Origin: Verrucomicrobiota bacterium
GTDB lineage: Bacteria > Verrucomicrobiota > Verrucomicrobiae > Limisphaerales > UBA11358
Assembly (NCBI GenBank): GCA_014860005.1
Contig: JACZKP010000006.1
Coordinates: 1-53,949, forward strand
Length of the DNA: 53,949 nucleotides
Reading direction: 5' to 3'
Shown here: piece after piece, positions 31,824 through 39,961 of the stretch
Layout: every line of letters starts with the position of its first letter
How positions within the stretch are numbered: the stretch's first letter is position 1
Program-made: the position numbers and the translations under genes
The notes under the pieces: model-generated
What the model saw: the letters and a program-made list of their open reading frames with translations, nothing else
Told to the model about the DNA's origin: nothing
Database searches by the model: none

Positions 31824-34196
31824 ATGAGCAAGACTTCCAGAACCGGCAGCCGCCGTCAGCACGAGGCGGAAGCCTGCTTTGCGCGCTCCGTGGTGACGGC
31901 GCTGGTCGAGGAGCCGACGCTCGAAGCAATCACCATTGACCGTCAACAGCGAACCATCTCGGTGGCCACCCTTGGGCGTGCAAACGTGGCGTCTTTGACC
32001 GGACGCATTACCAGGGAATTTGAAGCCGCGCAGGCCGGAGATTTCCGGCACACCTGCTCGTTGCTCACCGGTGAGGGCGATTGTGCCAGGTGTGAAACAC
32101 CGCTCTCCGAGGCCGAACTGCGGCAGGTGACCATCAAACATGGTCACGGCACCACCACCATTGCGCGCCTCACCTGTCCCACCGCACCGAAATTCTGGCG
32201 TTGGCGCGATCTGCCGTTTCCCAAGGTCGTCCAGCGCGACGTCGAGTTCCTTGAACACGTTGACGAGCATGCCGACGAATGGCAGATGCAACTGGCCGCC
32301 GCCGTGCTCTGCGGCGTCTGCGGACTTGCCGGGTACATTCTGCACAAAACCGGTCACGAAGCGATGGCATTGGCGAGCTATGTGGTTGCTTATCTGGCGG
32401 GCGGTTGGTTTCCGGCGGAGGAAGTGTGGGAACGGCTGCGCCAGCGTGCCATTGACGTTCACTTTCTTATGCTGGCGGTGGCTGCGGGCGCCGCCAGCAT
32501 CGGCGCGTGGGGCGAAGGCGCGGTTTTGCTTTTCCTCTTCTCGCTTTCCGGCGCGCTGGAACACTACGCACTGGGCCGCACGCAGAAGGAAATCCGTTCG
32601 CTGTTTCGCGAAGCGCCCAAAGTCGCCACCGTCCTGGACGGGCAGGGGGGCGAGCGCGAAGTCAAAGTGGAAATGCTCAAGCCGGGAATGTGTCTGTTGA
32701 TCAAACCCGGCAGCCAGTTTCCCGTGGACGCGGAAATTCTCAAAGGGCAGACCGCCGCCGATGAATCGAACCTGACCGGGGAATCCGCGCCCGTCGAGAA
32801 AAACGTCGGCGACACCGTTCTGGCGGGCACGATCAATCTCTGGGGCGTCGTGGAGGCCAACGTGCTGCGCCCCGCCGCCGAGAGTGCGCTGCAAAAGATC
32901 ATTCATCTGATCAAGGAGGCGCAGCAGCAAAAGGCACCTTCGCAGCAATTCACTGACAAATTCAGCACGCGATACACGTACTTCGTGCTGGGCCTCTCCT
33001 TTGCGATGTTCTTTGTCTGGTGGCTGGGCATTGGTTTGCCGGCCTTCAAATCCTCGGAGGCGGCGCGCAGTGCTTTTTATCGCACGATGACGCTGCTGGT
33101 GGTTGCGTCGCCTTGCGCATTGGTGCTCTCGATTCCTTCGGCGGTGCTGGCGGCCATTGCGTGGGGCGCGCGTCACGGCGTGCTCATTCGCGGCGGCGCG
33201 GCTGTGGAAAAACTCGCGGAAGTGAACATCGTCGCGCTCGACAAGACCGGCACGCTTACCACCGGTGAATTGCGCGTGGAGGTGATTGAAAGCTTTCCGC
33301 CCGGCCGCGAAACCGAAGTGGCGCAACTGGCGTACTCGCTGGAAAAGCTTTCCACCCATCCGCTCGCCCGGGCGATCACGCGATACGGACGGCAGCAAGG
33401 ACTTGAGCCGCTTCCGCTCGACCAGTTCGAGTCCGTCACCGGTCAGGGGTTGAAGGGACGCCACGAAGGAACAGCAGTTTTGCTGGGCCGATGGGAATGG
33501 ATTGTGGCAGAGCGACCGACGGCAATCCACCCCAATGCGGACACCAGGACTTTAACCGATGCGGGTTTTTCCGAAGTGTGGCTGGCGCGAAACGGACTCA
33601 TTGGCCGGCTGGTGCTGCGGGACGACATCCGGCCACAGGCGCAGGGTGTCGTGGACGAACTGAAGAAGTGCGGTTTGCGCACGGTGATCCTCACCGGCGA
33701 CCGGCGCACGACGGCGGAGCATTTGAAACGCGCCTTGCATCTCGATGAAGTGCGCGCGGAATTGAAACCGGACGAAAAGGTCGCAGCGATCAAGTCCTTG
33801 AGCGACGCGGGGGGACGTGTGGCCATGGTTGGCGATGGCGTGAATGACGCGCCCAGCCTGGCCGCCGCGCACGTCGGCGTGGCGATGGGAGCGCGCGGTT
33901 CGGACGCGGCACTGGAACAAGCCGACGTGGTATTGATGCACGACCGGCTGGAAAACTTCCTCGCCGCATTTCGCCTGAGCCAGCGCGCCCGCCGGATCAT
34001 CCGGCAGAATCTGGTGATCTCGATGGGCACGGTGGCCGTGCTGGTGGTCTTTGCGCTAATCGGAAAAATTCCGCTGCCCGTCGGCGTTGTGGGACACGAG
34101 GGCAGCACGGTGATCGTCGTCATGAACAGCTTGCGGCTTTTGTTTGGTGGCACGCTCACTCGCTCACCACAGGCTGAGACCACGCCAAAGGCGTAA
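31824..34196 (+). CDS. P1B-4-type heavy-metal-transporting P-type ATPase
   Basis: The 790-residue pump has the actuator loop 'DESNLTGESAPVEK', the metal-site motif Ser-Pro-Cys at 429-431 ('VVASPCALVLSIPSA', not Cys-Pro-Cys), the phosphorylated Asp473 in 'ALDKTGTLTTGE', the P1B 'STHPLARAI' His-Pro pair, 'MVGDGVNDAPSLA' (670-675) and a last membrane segment with 'GHEGSTVIVVMNSLRLL' (758-). SPC together with HEG(S/G)T is the P1B-4 signature, a group that exports Co, Zn, Fe or Cd rather than Cu. The N-terminal 120 residues resemble a metal-binding fold that has lost CxxC, but carry 'GEGDCARC' and a His-containing 'KHGHGT'. An ATG at 31824 is preferred to a GTG nine bases earlier. Confidence 0.92.
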   Translation: MSKTSRTGSRRQHEAEACFARSVVTALVEEPTLEAITIDRQQRTISVATLGRANVASLTGRITREFEAAQAGDFRHTCSLLTGEGDCARCETPLSEAELRQVTIKHGHGTTTIARLTCPTAPKFWRWRDLPFPKVVQRDVEFLEHVDEHADEWQMQLAAAVLCGVCGLAGYILHKTGHEAMALASYVVAYLAGGWFPAEEVWERLRQRAIDVHFLMLAVAAGAASIGAWGEGAVLLFLFSLSGALEHYALGRTQKEIRSLFREAPKVATVLDGQGGEREVKVEMLKPGMCLLIKPGSQFPVDAEILKGQTAADESNLTGESAPVEKNVGDTVLAGTINLWGVVEANVLRPAAESALQKIIHLIKEAQQQKAPSQQFTDKFSTRYTYFVLGLSFAMFFVWWLGIGLPAFKSSEAARSAFYRTMTLLVVASPCALVLSIPSAVLAAIAWGARHGVLIRGGAAVEKLAEVNIVALDKTGTLTTGELRVEVIESFPPGRETEVAQLAYSLEKLSTHPLARAITRYGRQQGLEPLPLDQFESVTGQGLKGRHEGTAVLLGRWEWIVAERPTAIHPNADTRTLTDAGFSEVWLARNGLIGRLVLRDDIRPQAQGVVDELKKCGLRTVILTGDRRTTAEHLKRALHLDEVRAELKPDEKVAAIKSLSDAGGRVAMVGDGVNDAPSLAAAHVGVAMGARGSDAALEQADVVLMHDRLENFLAAFRLSQRARRIIRQNLVISMGTVAVLVVFALIGKIPLPVGVVGHEGSTVIVVMNSLRLLFGGTLTRSPQAETTPKA

Positions 34197-34354
34197 GGTG
34201 ATTTCCACATCAGTGATGGCTTCACCCGGCGTGTGAGTTGGATATTCGTTTGATCCCCTTGGCGGCGCAGGGCGGTTTGTCAGGATGCGAATCATCCGAG
34301 CGGGTCTCGAAAGGGGAGCACGAAGCCAACGTCCAGCACCGCGGGCGGGAAACG

Positions 34355-34936
34355 CTAATCCGCCACCTCGGATGCGGGTGTGGTTTTTCTGATCCGTAAT
34401 GCGTGCCACACGGAAGGAATGTTGGCGCGGCGTGCCGGGAGGATGAGCGTGATGACAATTTCTTCGAGGCTCGCCAGCATGACAATGGGCATGGCAATGC
34501 GGAAGGGCCACCCGGGTCCGCCCGCGAAGAACACAATCACTGCTGCGGCGACTGCAATGGCGGAAAGTTTTCCGCCCCAAGTATGATAATTGGTCAACCG
34601 TTTGAATTTCAGAAAGCCGACCAGGACCGCAATGAAGTAAAGCGAAAGGCCCGCACATAAGAATACCGCCTCGTCGCGCAGAATCTGCGGTCGCAGCCAC
34701 CAACCGCAAAGGGGCAGGGAACACCAGGTGGCGAAGTCCGCCCAGCTATCGAGCTTGGCGCCAAGTTCGGTGATCTGATGAAGTCTCCGCGCCAGCAAAC
34801 CATCGAAAGCATCTGTGAGGATGGAAACGATGAGGCACCCGAAGAATATCCGGGCGTGACCGATCCAAGCCAGCCATAGCAACACCGGCACCAGCAGAAG
34901 GCGAACACCACTCAGCAGGTTCGGCAGCGTCACCAT
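34355..34936 (-). CDS. CDP-alcohol phosphatidyltransferase family protein
   Basis: The 193-residue membrane protein contains the complete family motif D-x2-D-G-x2-A-R-x8-G-x3-D-x3-D: Asp42, Asp45-Gly46, Ala49-Arg50, Gly59, Asp63 and Asp67 ('TDAFDGLLARRLHQITELG', 'KLDSWAD'). These enzymes transfer a phosphatidyl group from CDP-diacylglycerol to an alcohol such as glycerol-3-phosphate (PgsA) or another head group. About five or six membrane segments are visible. The head group cannot be decided; PgsA-like is the default guess. A promoter at 34943-34970 ends 6 bp before the ATG. Confidence 0.9.
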   Translation of the reverse strand: MVTLPNLLSGVRLLLVPVLLWLAWIGHARIFFGCLIVSILTDAFDGLLARRLHQITELGAKLDSWADFATWCSLPLCGWWLRPQILRDEAVFLCAGLSLYFIAVLVGFLKFKRLTNYHTWGGKLSAIAVAAAVIVFFAGGPGWPFRIAMPIVMLASLEEIVITLILPARRANIPSVWHALRIRKTTPASEVAD

Positions 34937-34942
34937 GCAGGG

Positions 34943-34970
34943 ATCATGCGCTTTTGGCCTTGCTGGTCAA
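34943..34970 (-). promoter_or_regulatory. Promoter for the phosphatidyltransferase gene (predicted leaderless)
   Basis: Minus strand: TTGACC (34970-34965), 16 bp, CATGAT (34948-34943), 6 bp, ATG at 34936. Confidence 0.6.
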
Positions 34971-35023
34971 TACTGCGCTCGTGAGATCGCGAGAGGCGGT
35001 GTGGAGATTGTTCAGGCAACCAG

Positions 35024-35051
35024 AAAGCCGCGCCCAGTTGGGCGCGGCTTT
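35024..35051 (-). terminator. Terminator of the redoxin gene
   Basis: A perfect 12-bp stem (AAAGCCGCGCCC / GGGCGCGGCTTT) with a 4-nt loop, 24 bp after the stop codon of the minus-strand redoxin gene. Confidence 0.8.
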
Positions 35052-35075
35052 GCACAGACGAATTGAAACGGAGTG

Positions 35076-35675
35076 TTACCCGCCGTATTTGACGGGGCAG
35101 CCGTAGGGCTTGGTTTGGGTGACTTCGGGCTTCTGCCCGGCGAGCAGTTTACTGACGGTTTCACGCACGTAATTACGGGCCTGACGCGGGTCCCCGCTCG
35201 CGGCGGCCTTGTCATCTATCGCGCCCTGGTAGGCGAGCGTGCCATCCTTGGCGATGACATACATGTGGGGCGTGGTCTTCATACCGTATGCGCGGCCAAT
35301 GTCGCCGGAACTGTCGTCCAGCCAGGCCGTCGCTTTGATTTTTTGCGCGGCCCATTCCTTCCGGGCCTTTTCGGGCGTGCGATAGCTGGGATGCTTCGCA
35401 CCCGTGGAATTGATGAGCAGCCAGACCACGTTCTTCTCCGCGAGTTCGGCCTGCAATTCCTGCATCGCGCCCGTCTTGAAGTGGTTCGCGCAGAACGGGC
35501 AGTCGAGGTTGTAGGCTTCGAGGACGACGATCTTGCCCTTGTAGTCGCTTAACTTGTGCGTGTTGCCGTCAATGTCTTTGGCCGCGAAATCGGGCGCGGG
35601 CTTGCCAATCTCGGCGGCGGTCAACACCGTGGTCGCGGTGGCCAGCAAGGCAATGGCGGTCAGTGTTCTTTTCAT
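35076..35675 (-). CDS. Exported AhpC/TSA-type thioredoxin-fold protein
   Basis: The 199-residue product has a signal peptide ('LTAIALLATATTVLTAA') and a redoxin domain: 'IGKPAPDFAAKDIDGNTHKLSDYKGKIVVLEAYN' is the typical opening (residues 23-56), followed by the redox pair Cys59-x2-Cys62 ('DCPFCANHF'), 'DSSGDIGRAYGMKTTPHMYVI' with the cis-Pro region, and a C-terminal extension with one further Cys ('PYGCPVKYGG'). It resembles TlpA/ResA-like periplasmic thiol-disulfide or peroxide-reducing proteins. Cys-x2-Cys favours a thiol-disulfide function. DsbD at 49761-51914 could supply its electrons. The start at 35675 is set by the signal peptide. Confidence 0.9.
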   Translation of the reverse strand: MKRTLTAIALLATATTVLTAAEIGKPAPDFAAKDIDGNTHKLSDYKGKIVVLEAYNLDCPFCANHFKTGAMQELQAELAEKNVVWLLINSTGAKHPSYRTPEKARKEWAAQKIKATAWLDDSSGDIGRAYGMKTTPHMYVIAKDGTLAYQGAIDDKAAASGDPRQARNYVRETVSKLLAGQKPEVTQTKPYGCPVKYGG

Positions 35676-35869
35676 AGCATGTTCTTTTGGTTTAATTGCG
35701 GTGAACGGGTATAAGAAAGCAGATAAAGACGAATTGTTCAAATTTTGCACGAACTTTGTTATTCGCGGCGACGGTTTCCCCGCTTGACGCTGCCGGTGAG
35801 GCCGTTAGTTTAGCCATGCAGTTTGAGGTCACGGGTTTGAAAACTGACGCAGCTCAATTGAGAGATTTT

Positions 35870-36685
35870 ATGTCCATCATCACCATCAGCCGGGGTTCGT
35901 ATTCGGGAGGCAAAGCCGTGGCCGAACAATTGGCGGCGCGCCTTGATTGCCCCGTGCTCAGTCGCGAGCAAGTGCTGCTACAAGCCGCCGAGGACTACGG
36001 CATTTCTGAACGGGAACTGACGGACTCGCTCAACCACCCACCGCCTTTCTGGCAGCAGGTGTTGGGCAAACGCATGGCCTACGTGAAATGCGTGACCGCC
36101 GTCCTGTTCGATCATGTCCGGCAGGGAAGTCTGGTCTATCATGGCAACGTTGGCCATCTGCTCCTGTCCGGCGTGCCGCCGGTTCTGCGCGTGCGGGTGA
36201 TCGCGGGCATGGAGCAACGAATCGAGGCGGCCATGGCGCAGGCGAAGTTGAACCGCGAGCAGGCCATCGCGCACATCCAGCGCGTGGACAATGAGCGAAG
36301 CAAATGGGCCCGGGTGCTTTACGGCGTGAACTGGAATGATCCCGGCCAGTACGATGTCATTCTCAACCTGGAACGGATCAGCGTCGGCAGTGCCTGTGAA
36401 ATGATCGCGCGCATGGCTGAGTTGCCGGAGTTTCAACTGACCGACGCCAGCCGCAAACAACTTGAGGATGCCAGTCTGAGTTCCAAGGTCTGGGCGGCCA
36501 TGGCGAAGAATCCACTCACGCGCAGCGCGAGTCTGGAGGTAACGGCCAAGGACGGAGAAGTGACCATCACCGGCAATGTGGGGTCCACCAAAGCCGCCGA
36601 AGCCGTGTCTGACATCGCTGGAGGAGTTTCCGGGGTGAAGTCGCTCCGCTCCGAAGTCGGCATGGGCGCAGACTGGCATTGGTAA
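35870..36685 (+). CDS. Cytidylate-kinase-like protein fused to a BON domain
   Basis: The 271-residue protein begins with a P-loop-like 'ITISRGSYSGGKAVAEQLAARL' followed by 'PVLSREQVL', the N-terminus of the cytidylate kinase-like family, and continues with 'VTAVLFDHVRQGSLVYHGNVGHLLL', 'RVRVIAGMEQRIEAAM', 'RVDNERSKWARVLYGVNWNDPGQYDVILN', the usual LID and core order (residues about 95-200). The last 65 residues ('SKVWAAMAKNPLTRSASLEV', 'GEVTITGNVGSTKAAEAVSDI', 'VSGVKSL') are a BON domain, a fold that binds phospholipid and is mostly seen in envelope proteins. The ATG at 35870 is chosen because the kinase motif begins at once. The real substrate is unknown. Confidence 0.83.
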   Translation: MSIITISRGSYSGGKAVAEQLAARLDCPVLSREQVLLQAAEDYGISERELTDSLNHPPPFWQQVLGKRMAYVKCVTAVLFDHVRQGSLVYHGNVGHLLLSGVPPVLRVRVIAGMEQRIEAAMAQAKLNREQAIAHIQRVDNERSKWARVLYGVNWNDPGQYDVILNLERISVGSACEMIARMAELPEFQLTDASRKQLEDASLSSKVWAAMAKNPLTRSASLEVTAKDGEVTITGNVGSTKAAEAVSDIAGGVSGVKSLRSEVGMGADWHW

Positions 36686-36732
36686 GCTGGCGCACGGGCT
36701 TCGGTTGCAATCTTCTCCCCTCAGTCCTCAAT

Positions 36733-39700
36733 TCACTTCTCGATGAGATAGTAAGCCGCTTCCGGTGCGAGTTGAATGGCATCCGCGTGACCCGGGGTGT
36801 CGCTCAGGCGATATCCGTTGAAGTCGAGTGGCACAACCGTCATCGCCGCCGCATCAGCACGTTTCAGGCGCACGGTGCCGGTAAAGTTTTTCACCATCAA
36901 CGGCACCGAGCCGCGATTACTGATCGTGCGTACGCCCGCAGGCTGGCTGGTGGCCCATTCGTACGGTTGTTCCTCGCTGGTGACCTGAAGTAAAAGTTTC
37001 GCGGAGTTGGTAATGGACTTTCCGTCCAGAGCAACGAGCAGGACCGTGCCGTATTCCACCGTGGACTCAATGCTCACACCCTCCAGTTCCACCGTGCCCA
37101 GCGTGCTCAGGAATCCGCTCACGCCCTGGGCGGCGGGTGCATTCAGCGTAAGTTTGCCCACGCCCCAGTTCCATTCAATTTCACCGGTGTGACTGCGCAC
37201 GAGTTTGTTCGTCCGGTTGATGAACGGCGACAAATCGAGAATCTGCGACTGCGGCGCACTGTTGGTTACGAAGTCCACGCCCACGCGCCCGACCAGAAAT
37301 GCCAGCGAATCAATCGCACTGACGTTGGTGATCGTGCCGCCAGGCGGGACATCGTCGCCACGCAATTGATCGAAGTTCTGAGCAGCCGGCATCGGCGTGC
37401 CTTGCAGCGCGTAGAGGTTGGTGACGGCGAGTTGCAAGTCCACCACGCGCGGCGCCGTTCGCACCAAACCCTGCCGGTAAATCAGCGCCGCCGCCGGGAA
37501 CTGGCCCTGAATTACCGGTGTCTGAATCGAGAATTTTCCCGGCAGGCCGTCCCACATTGGCGAGCCGGCGGCGAACCAAAAGATCGCGTCGCTGCCCTGC
37601 AATGCGCCGTAGGCGGCGCCCATCAACACCATGTCGGCGCGATAGCGATTGGGCAACGGCCAGTTGACCTCGGTGATCACCGAAGGTTGCCCTTGGTAGA
37701 TGGGATCGAACAGCGGATTGCTGAAGTCGTCCGCCGTGCCATCCGCCGAGCGGAACTTGAGCGCGCTGCGGTCGTCGTATGTCTGGCTGACCTCGAGGTT
37801 CCAAGCGGCGTTCGGACCGTTATGCACCCCGCCGAAGTAACCGTGCCGATCGAAGAAATCCGCGATATTGGCGTACTTGTCCAGCGGATCGAGGTATTTG
37901 GCTGAGGCGGTTTTCCAGTTCGAGCAATAGACCAACCCGCGATAGCCGAGGTTCTGCTTGAGATAGGCGTAAGTGTCGCGGTGAAACTGGAGCATCAGTT
38001 CGGTCAAAAACTGCGCGGTGTCCTTGTCGCGATTGGTGCGGTCGTTGAACACACTCCACAACCCGCGGAAACCGACGCGGCCATTGGCGAAGTCGTCCTG
38101 CGGTGAACTGAGATTTCCCCATCGCGAACTGCGGATTTGCGCGAGTGATTGTCCCGGATACTTCGCAAGCAGCCAGTCGCCGAACTGCTTTTCGATCAAG
38201 GCGCGTTGCGGTTCGGGAATGTTACCCGTGTTGCCGGCGTCCGGGTTGAACGTCCAGAACAACGTCGAGTCCTCGTTGTACATTTCCGCGAAGGCCACGG
38301 CCGGATCGTCCTTGATGGCGAGGCCGGTGTGCGGGTTGGGCGTGGTCAGCAAGTAACGCCACCACTCGCGATAGATTTCCTGAAACGCCGGATTGAAGTA
38401 GAGCAAGGCGAACGGATGCTTCCCGCCGCTGTAACCGGGAAACGCGGTGTTCTCCGGCCCAAGCTGCACCCACAGCGGAAAGTAAATGCTCAGGCTGGTG
38501 TAAATGCCCTCGCGCTTGAGGGCCTTGATGAAATAGTGAAGCTGCGCGACGCGGTTCGTGTCCACGCGCCCAAAGTTTGTACCGCTGCTGGTGTAGATCG
38601 CGCCGTGAACGCGCACCATGTTCACGCCCCGCTTGGCCATGGCGCGGGCGTAGATGTCCAACTCGCTGCGCGCCGACCCCACGAATCCCATCCCCACGTT
38701 CACCGCCCAAAACCTTGCCGCATCGCCGGTCTTCTCGTGGACAAAATCCTCGCCGTTCACGCGAATGAAGCCTTTTTCGCCAGCCTCGCGCTCGTTCAAG
38801 TGGCGCAAATCAATCGGACTGAAGCCGAACGGATCCGGAGCGGGTTGAAACGCAAACCAGCCCGGCTGGTTGACCTGCGCCTGCTCGTCCGGCTTGAGCT
38901 TGCCGCGCGGCGAAAACGAGTCGCGTGTCAGCAGGAAACAATCATAAGCGGTCGAGTTTGAATCGCCCGCCAGCACTTCGAGACGGAAGGTGCGCGGGCC
39001 GGCTTCCAGCGTCACGCTGCCCACGTTCGCCCAGCCCACGCGGCGACCTGCATTACCGCCCAGGATCAACAGGTCCGTAAGCGTTTGTTCGCGCGATTCC
39101 TTCCAGGCATCCGTCGTTCCGACGCGCCAGCGGAACGCCTGCGGATTCCAGAACTTGCGCACCCAGAGTTGATAGGTGCCGGCAGACGGAACATTGATGC
39201 TGCGTTGCACGTTGCCGCCGGGGCTGACCCAGGTCATGGCGTTGGCGGAAAGTTCCGGCCCGGTTTCGCCGCCACTCGATTCAGCCTCGAACCACACCCA
39301 GCGTTGCTCCGCAGGGGGCGGTGTGACTTCGGCGGCGTTTACGCGCAGAAACGCCAGTTGCTGCATTGGCCCGGGCGTGAACACTGAACTGTGAAGCGTG
39401 AAAGCAGCGCCCGTGTCCTCAATCTCCGTGCCCACGGGTTGCCAGATGCCATCGCTCAAGCTCAGGGAAGATTCGACACGCAAATCCACATCACTCGGCG
39501 CATTGGCTGCTCGATATACCACGCGCAAACCCTCACCGTCGCGCCACCATTGGAGGCCGCGCTCGGCATCCGGGCGCGTGGGATCCAACCCGAGGGCATG
39601 TTCCGCAAAGTTGATCAGACCATCACCATCGGGATCGGCTGTTTTGCCGCTGATCAATTCACTGGCGGCGGCAGCGGGTGAGAATGCTTGAACGCGAAAC

Positions 39701-39801
39701 TCGGCGTAAGTGGCGGCGGTGGTGATGAACGCCATCACAAAAAACCAGCCTCCGATTGCAGTTAGGAACGTGACCGGGCGAGAGTAGTGTAACCACTTCA
39801 T
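36733..39801 (-). CDS. Large secreted glycoside-hydrolase-like protein (clan A fold)
   Basis: The 1022-residue protein has an N-terminal signal or anchor ('FLTAIGGWFFVMAFITTAATYA'), a thrombospondin-type calcium repeat ('DPDGDGLINFAEHALGLDP'), a carbohydrate-binding-like beta domain (about 165-300) and a large catalytic-type barrel. Two motifs fit a retaining clan-A glycosidase: Asn509-Glu510 in 'AFAEMYNEDS' as acid/base and Glu711 in 'SVITEVNWPLPN' as nucleophile, about 200 residues apart. The front of the barrel has 'FWAVNVGMGF' and 'MAKRGVNMVRVHGAI', the GH5/GH39-like substrate entry. The C-terminal 250 residues are beta-rich accessory domains. The target glycan is unknown. The start is supported by a promoter at 39808-39836. 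Confidence 0.85.
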   Translation of the reverse strand: MKWLHYSRPVTFLTAIGGWFFVMAFITTAATYAEFRVQAFSPAAAASELISGKTADPDGDGLINFAEHALGLDPTRPDAERGLQWWRDGEGLRVVYRAANAPSDVDLRVESSLSLSDGIWQPVGTEIEDTGAAFTLHSSVFTPGPMQQLAFLRVNAAEVTPPPAEQRWVWFEAESSGGETGPELSANAMTWVSPGGNVQRSINVPSAGTYQLWVRKFWNPQAFRWRVGTTDAWKESREQTLTDLLILGGNAGRRVGWANVGSVTLEAGPRTFRLEVLAGDSNSTAYDCFLLTRDSFSPRGKLKPDEQAQVNQPGWFAFQPAPDPFGFSPIDLRHLNEREAGEKGFIRVNGEDFVHEKTGDAARFWAVNVGMGFVGSARSELDIYARAMAKRGVNMVRVHGAIYTSSGTNFGRVDTNRVAQLHYFIKALKREGIYTSLSIYFPLWVQLGPENTAFPGYSGGKHPFALLYFNPAFQEIYREWWRYLLTTPNPHTGLAIKDDPAVAFAEMYNEDSTLFWTFNPDAGNTGNIPEPQRALIEKQFGDWLLAKYPGQSLAQIRSSRWGNLSSPQDDFANGRVGFRGLWSVFNDRTNRDKDTAQFLTELMLQFHRDTYAYLKQNLGYRGLVYCSNWKTASAKYLDPLDKYANIADFFDRHGYFGGVHNGPNAAWNLEVSQTYDDRSALKFRSADGTADDFSNPLFDPIYQGQPSVITEVNWPLPNRYRADMVLMGAAYGALQGSDAIFWFAAGSPMWDGLPGKFSIQTPVIQGQFPAAALIYRQGLVRTAPRVVDLQLAVTNLYALQGTPMPAAQNFDQLRGDDVPPGGTITNVSAIDSLAFLVGRVGVDFVTNSAPQSQILDLSPFINRTNKLVRSHTGEIEWNWGVGKLTLNAPAAQGVSGFLSTLGTVELEGVSIESTVEYGTVLLVALDGKSITNSAKLLLQVTSEEQPYEWATSQPAGVRTISNRGSVPLMVKNFTGTVRLKRADAAAMTVVPLDFNGYRLSDTPGHADAIQLAPEAAYYLIEK

Positions 39802-39807
39802 AGACCA

Positions 39808-39836
39808 TTCGTACCAGACCCTGCAATCGCCGACAA
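39808..39836 (-). promoter_or_regulatory. Promoter for the glycosidase gene (predicted leaderless)
   Basis: Minus strand: TTGTCG (39836-39831), 17 bp, TACGAA (39813-39808), 6 bp, ATG at 39801. Confidence 0.6.
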
Positions 39837-39961
39837 GCGTTGCGACAACGGAGATTCAGGCTCTGCCCTCGCGCGCCAAACCTCGCTTGCTTCAGTGTTC
39901 CTCAATCAGCGCTGCTTGCGCCGCGCACGCTTGGCCGCAAATTCTCAGGACCAAGTTCCCC

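Noticed and set aside
31752..33530. 592-codon open frame opposite the P1B ATPase gene
   Set aside because: It is rich in Arg, His, Gln and Gly with no domain, and lies wholly opposite a gene with clear ATPase motifs; long antisense frames are expected at this GC content.
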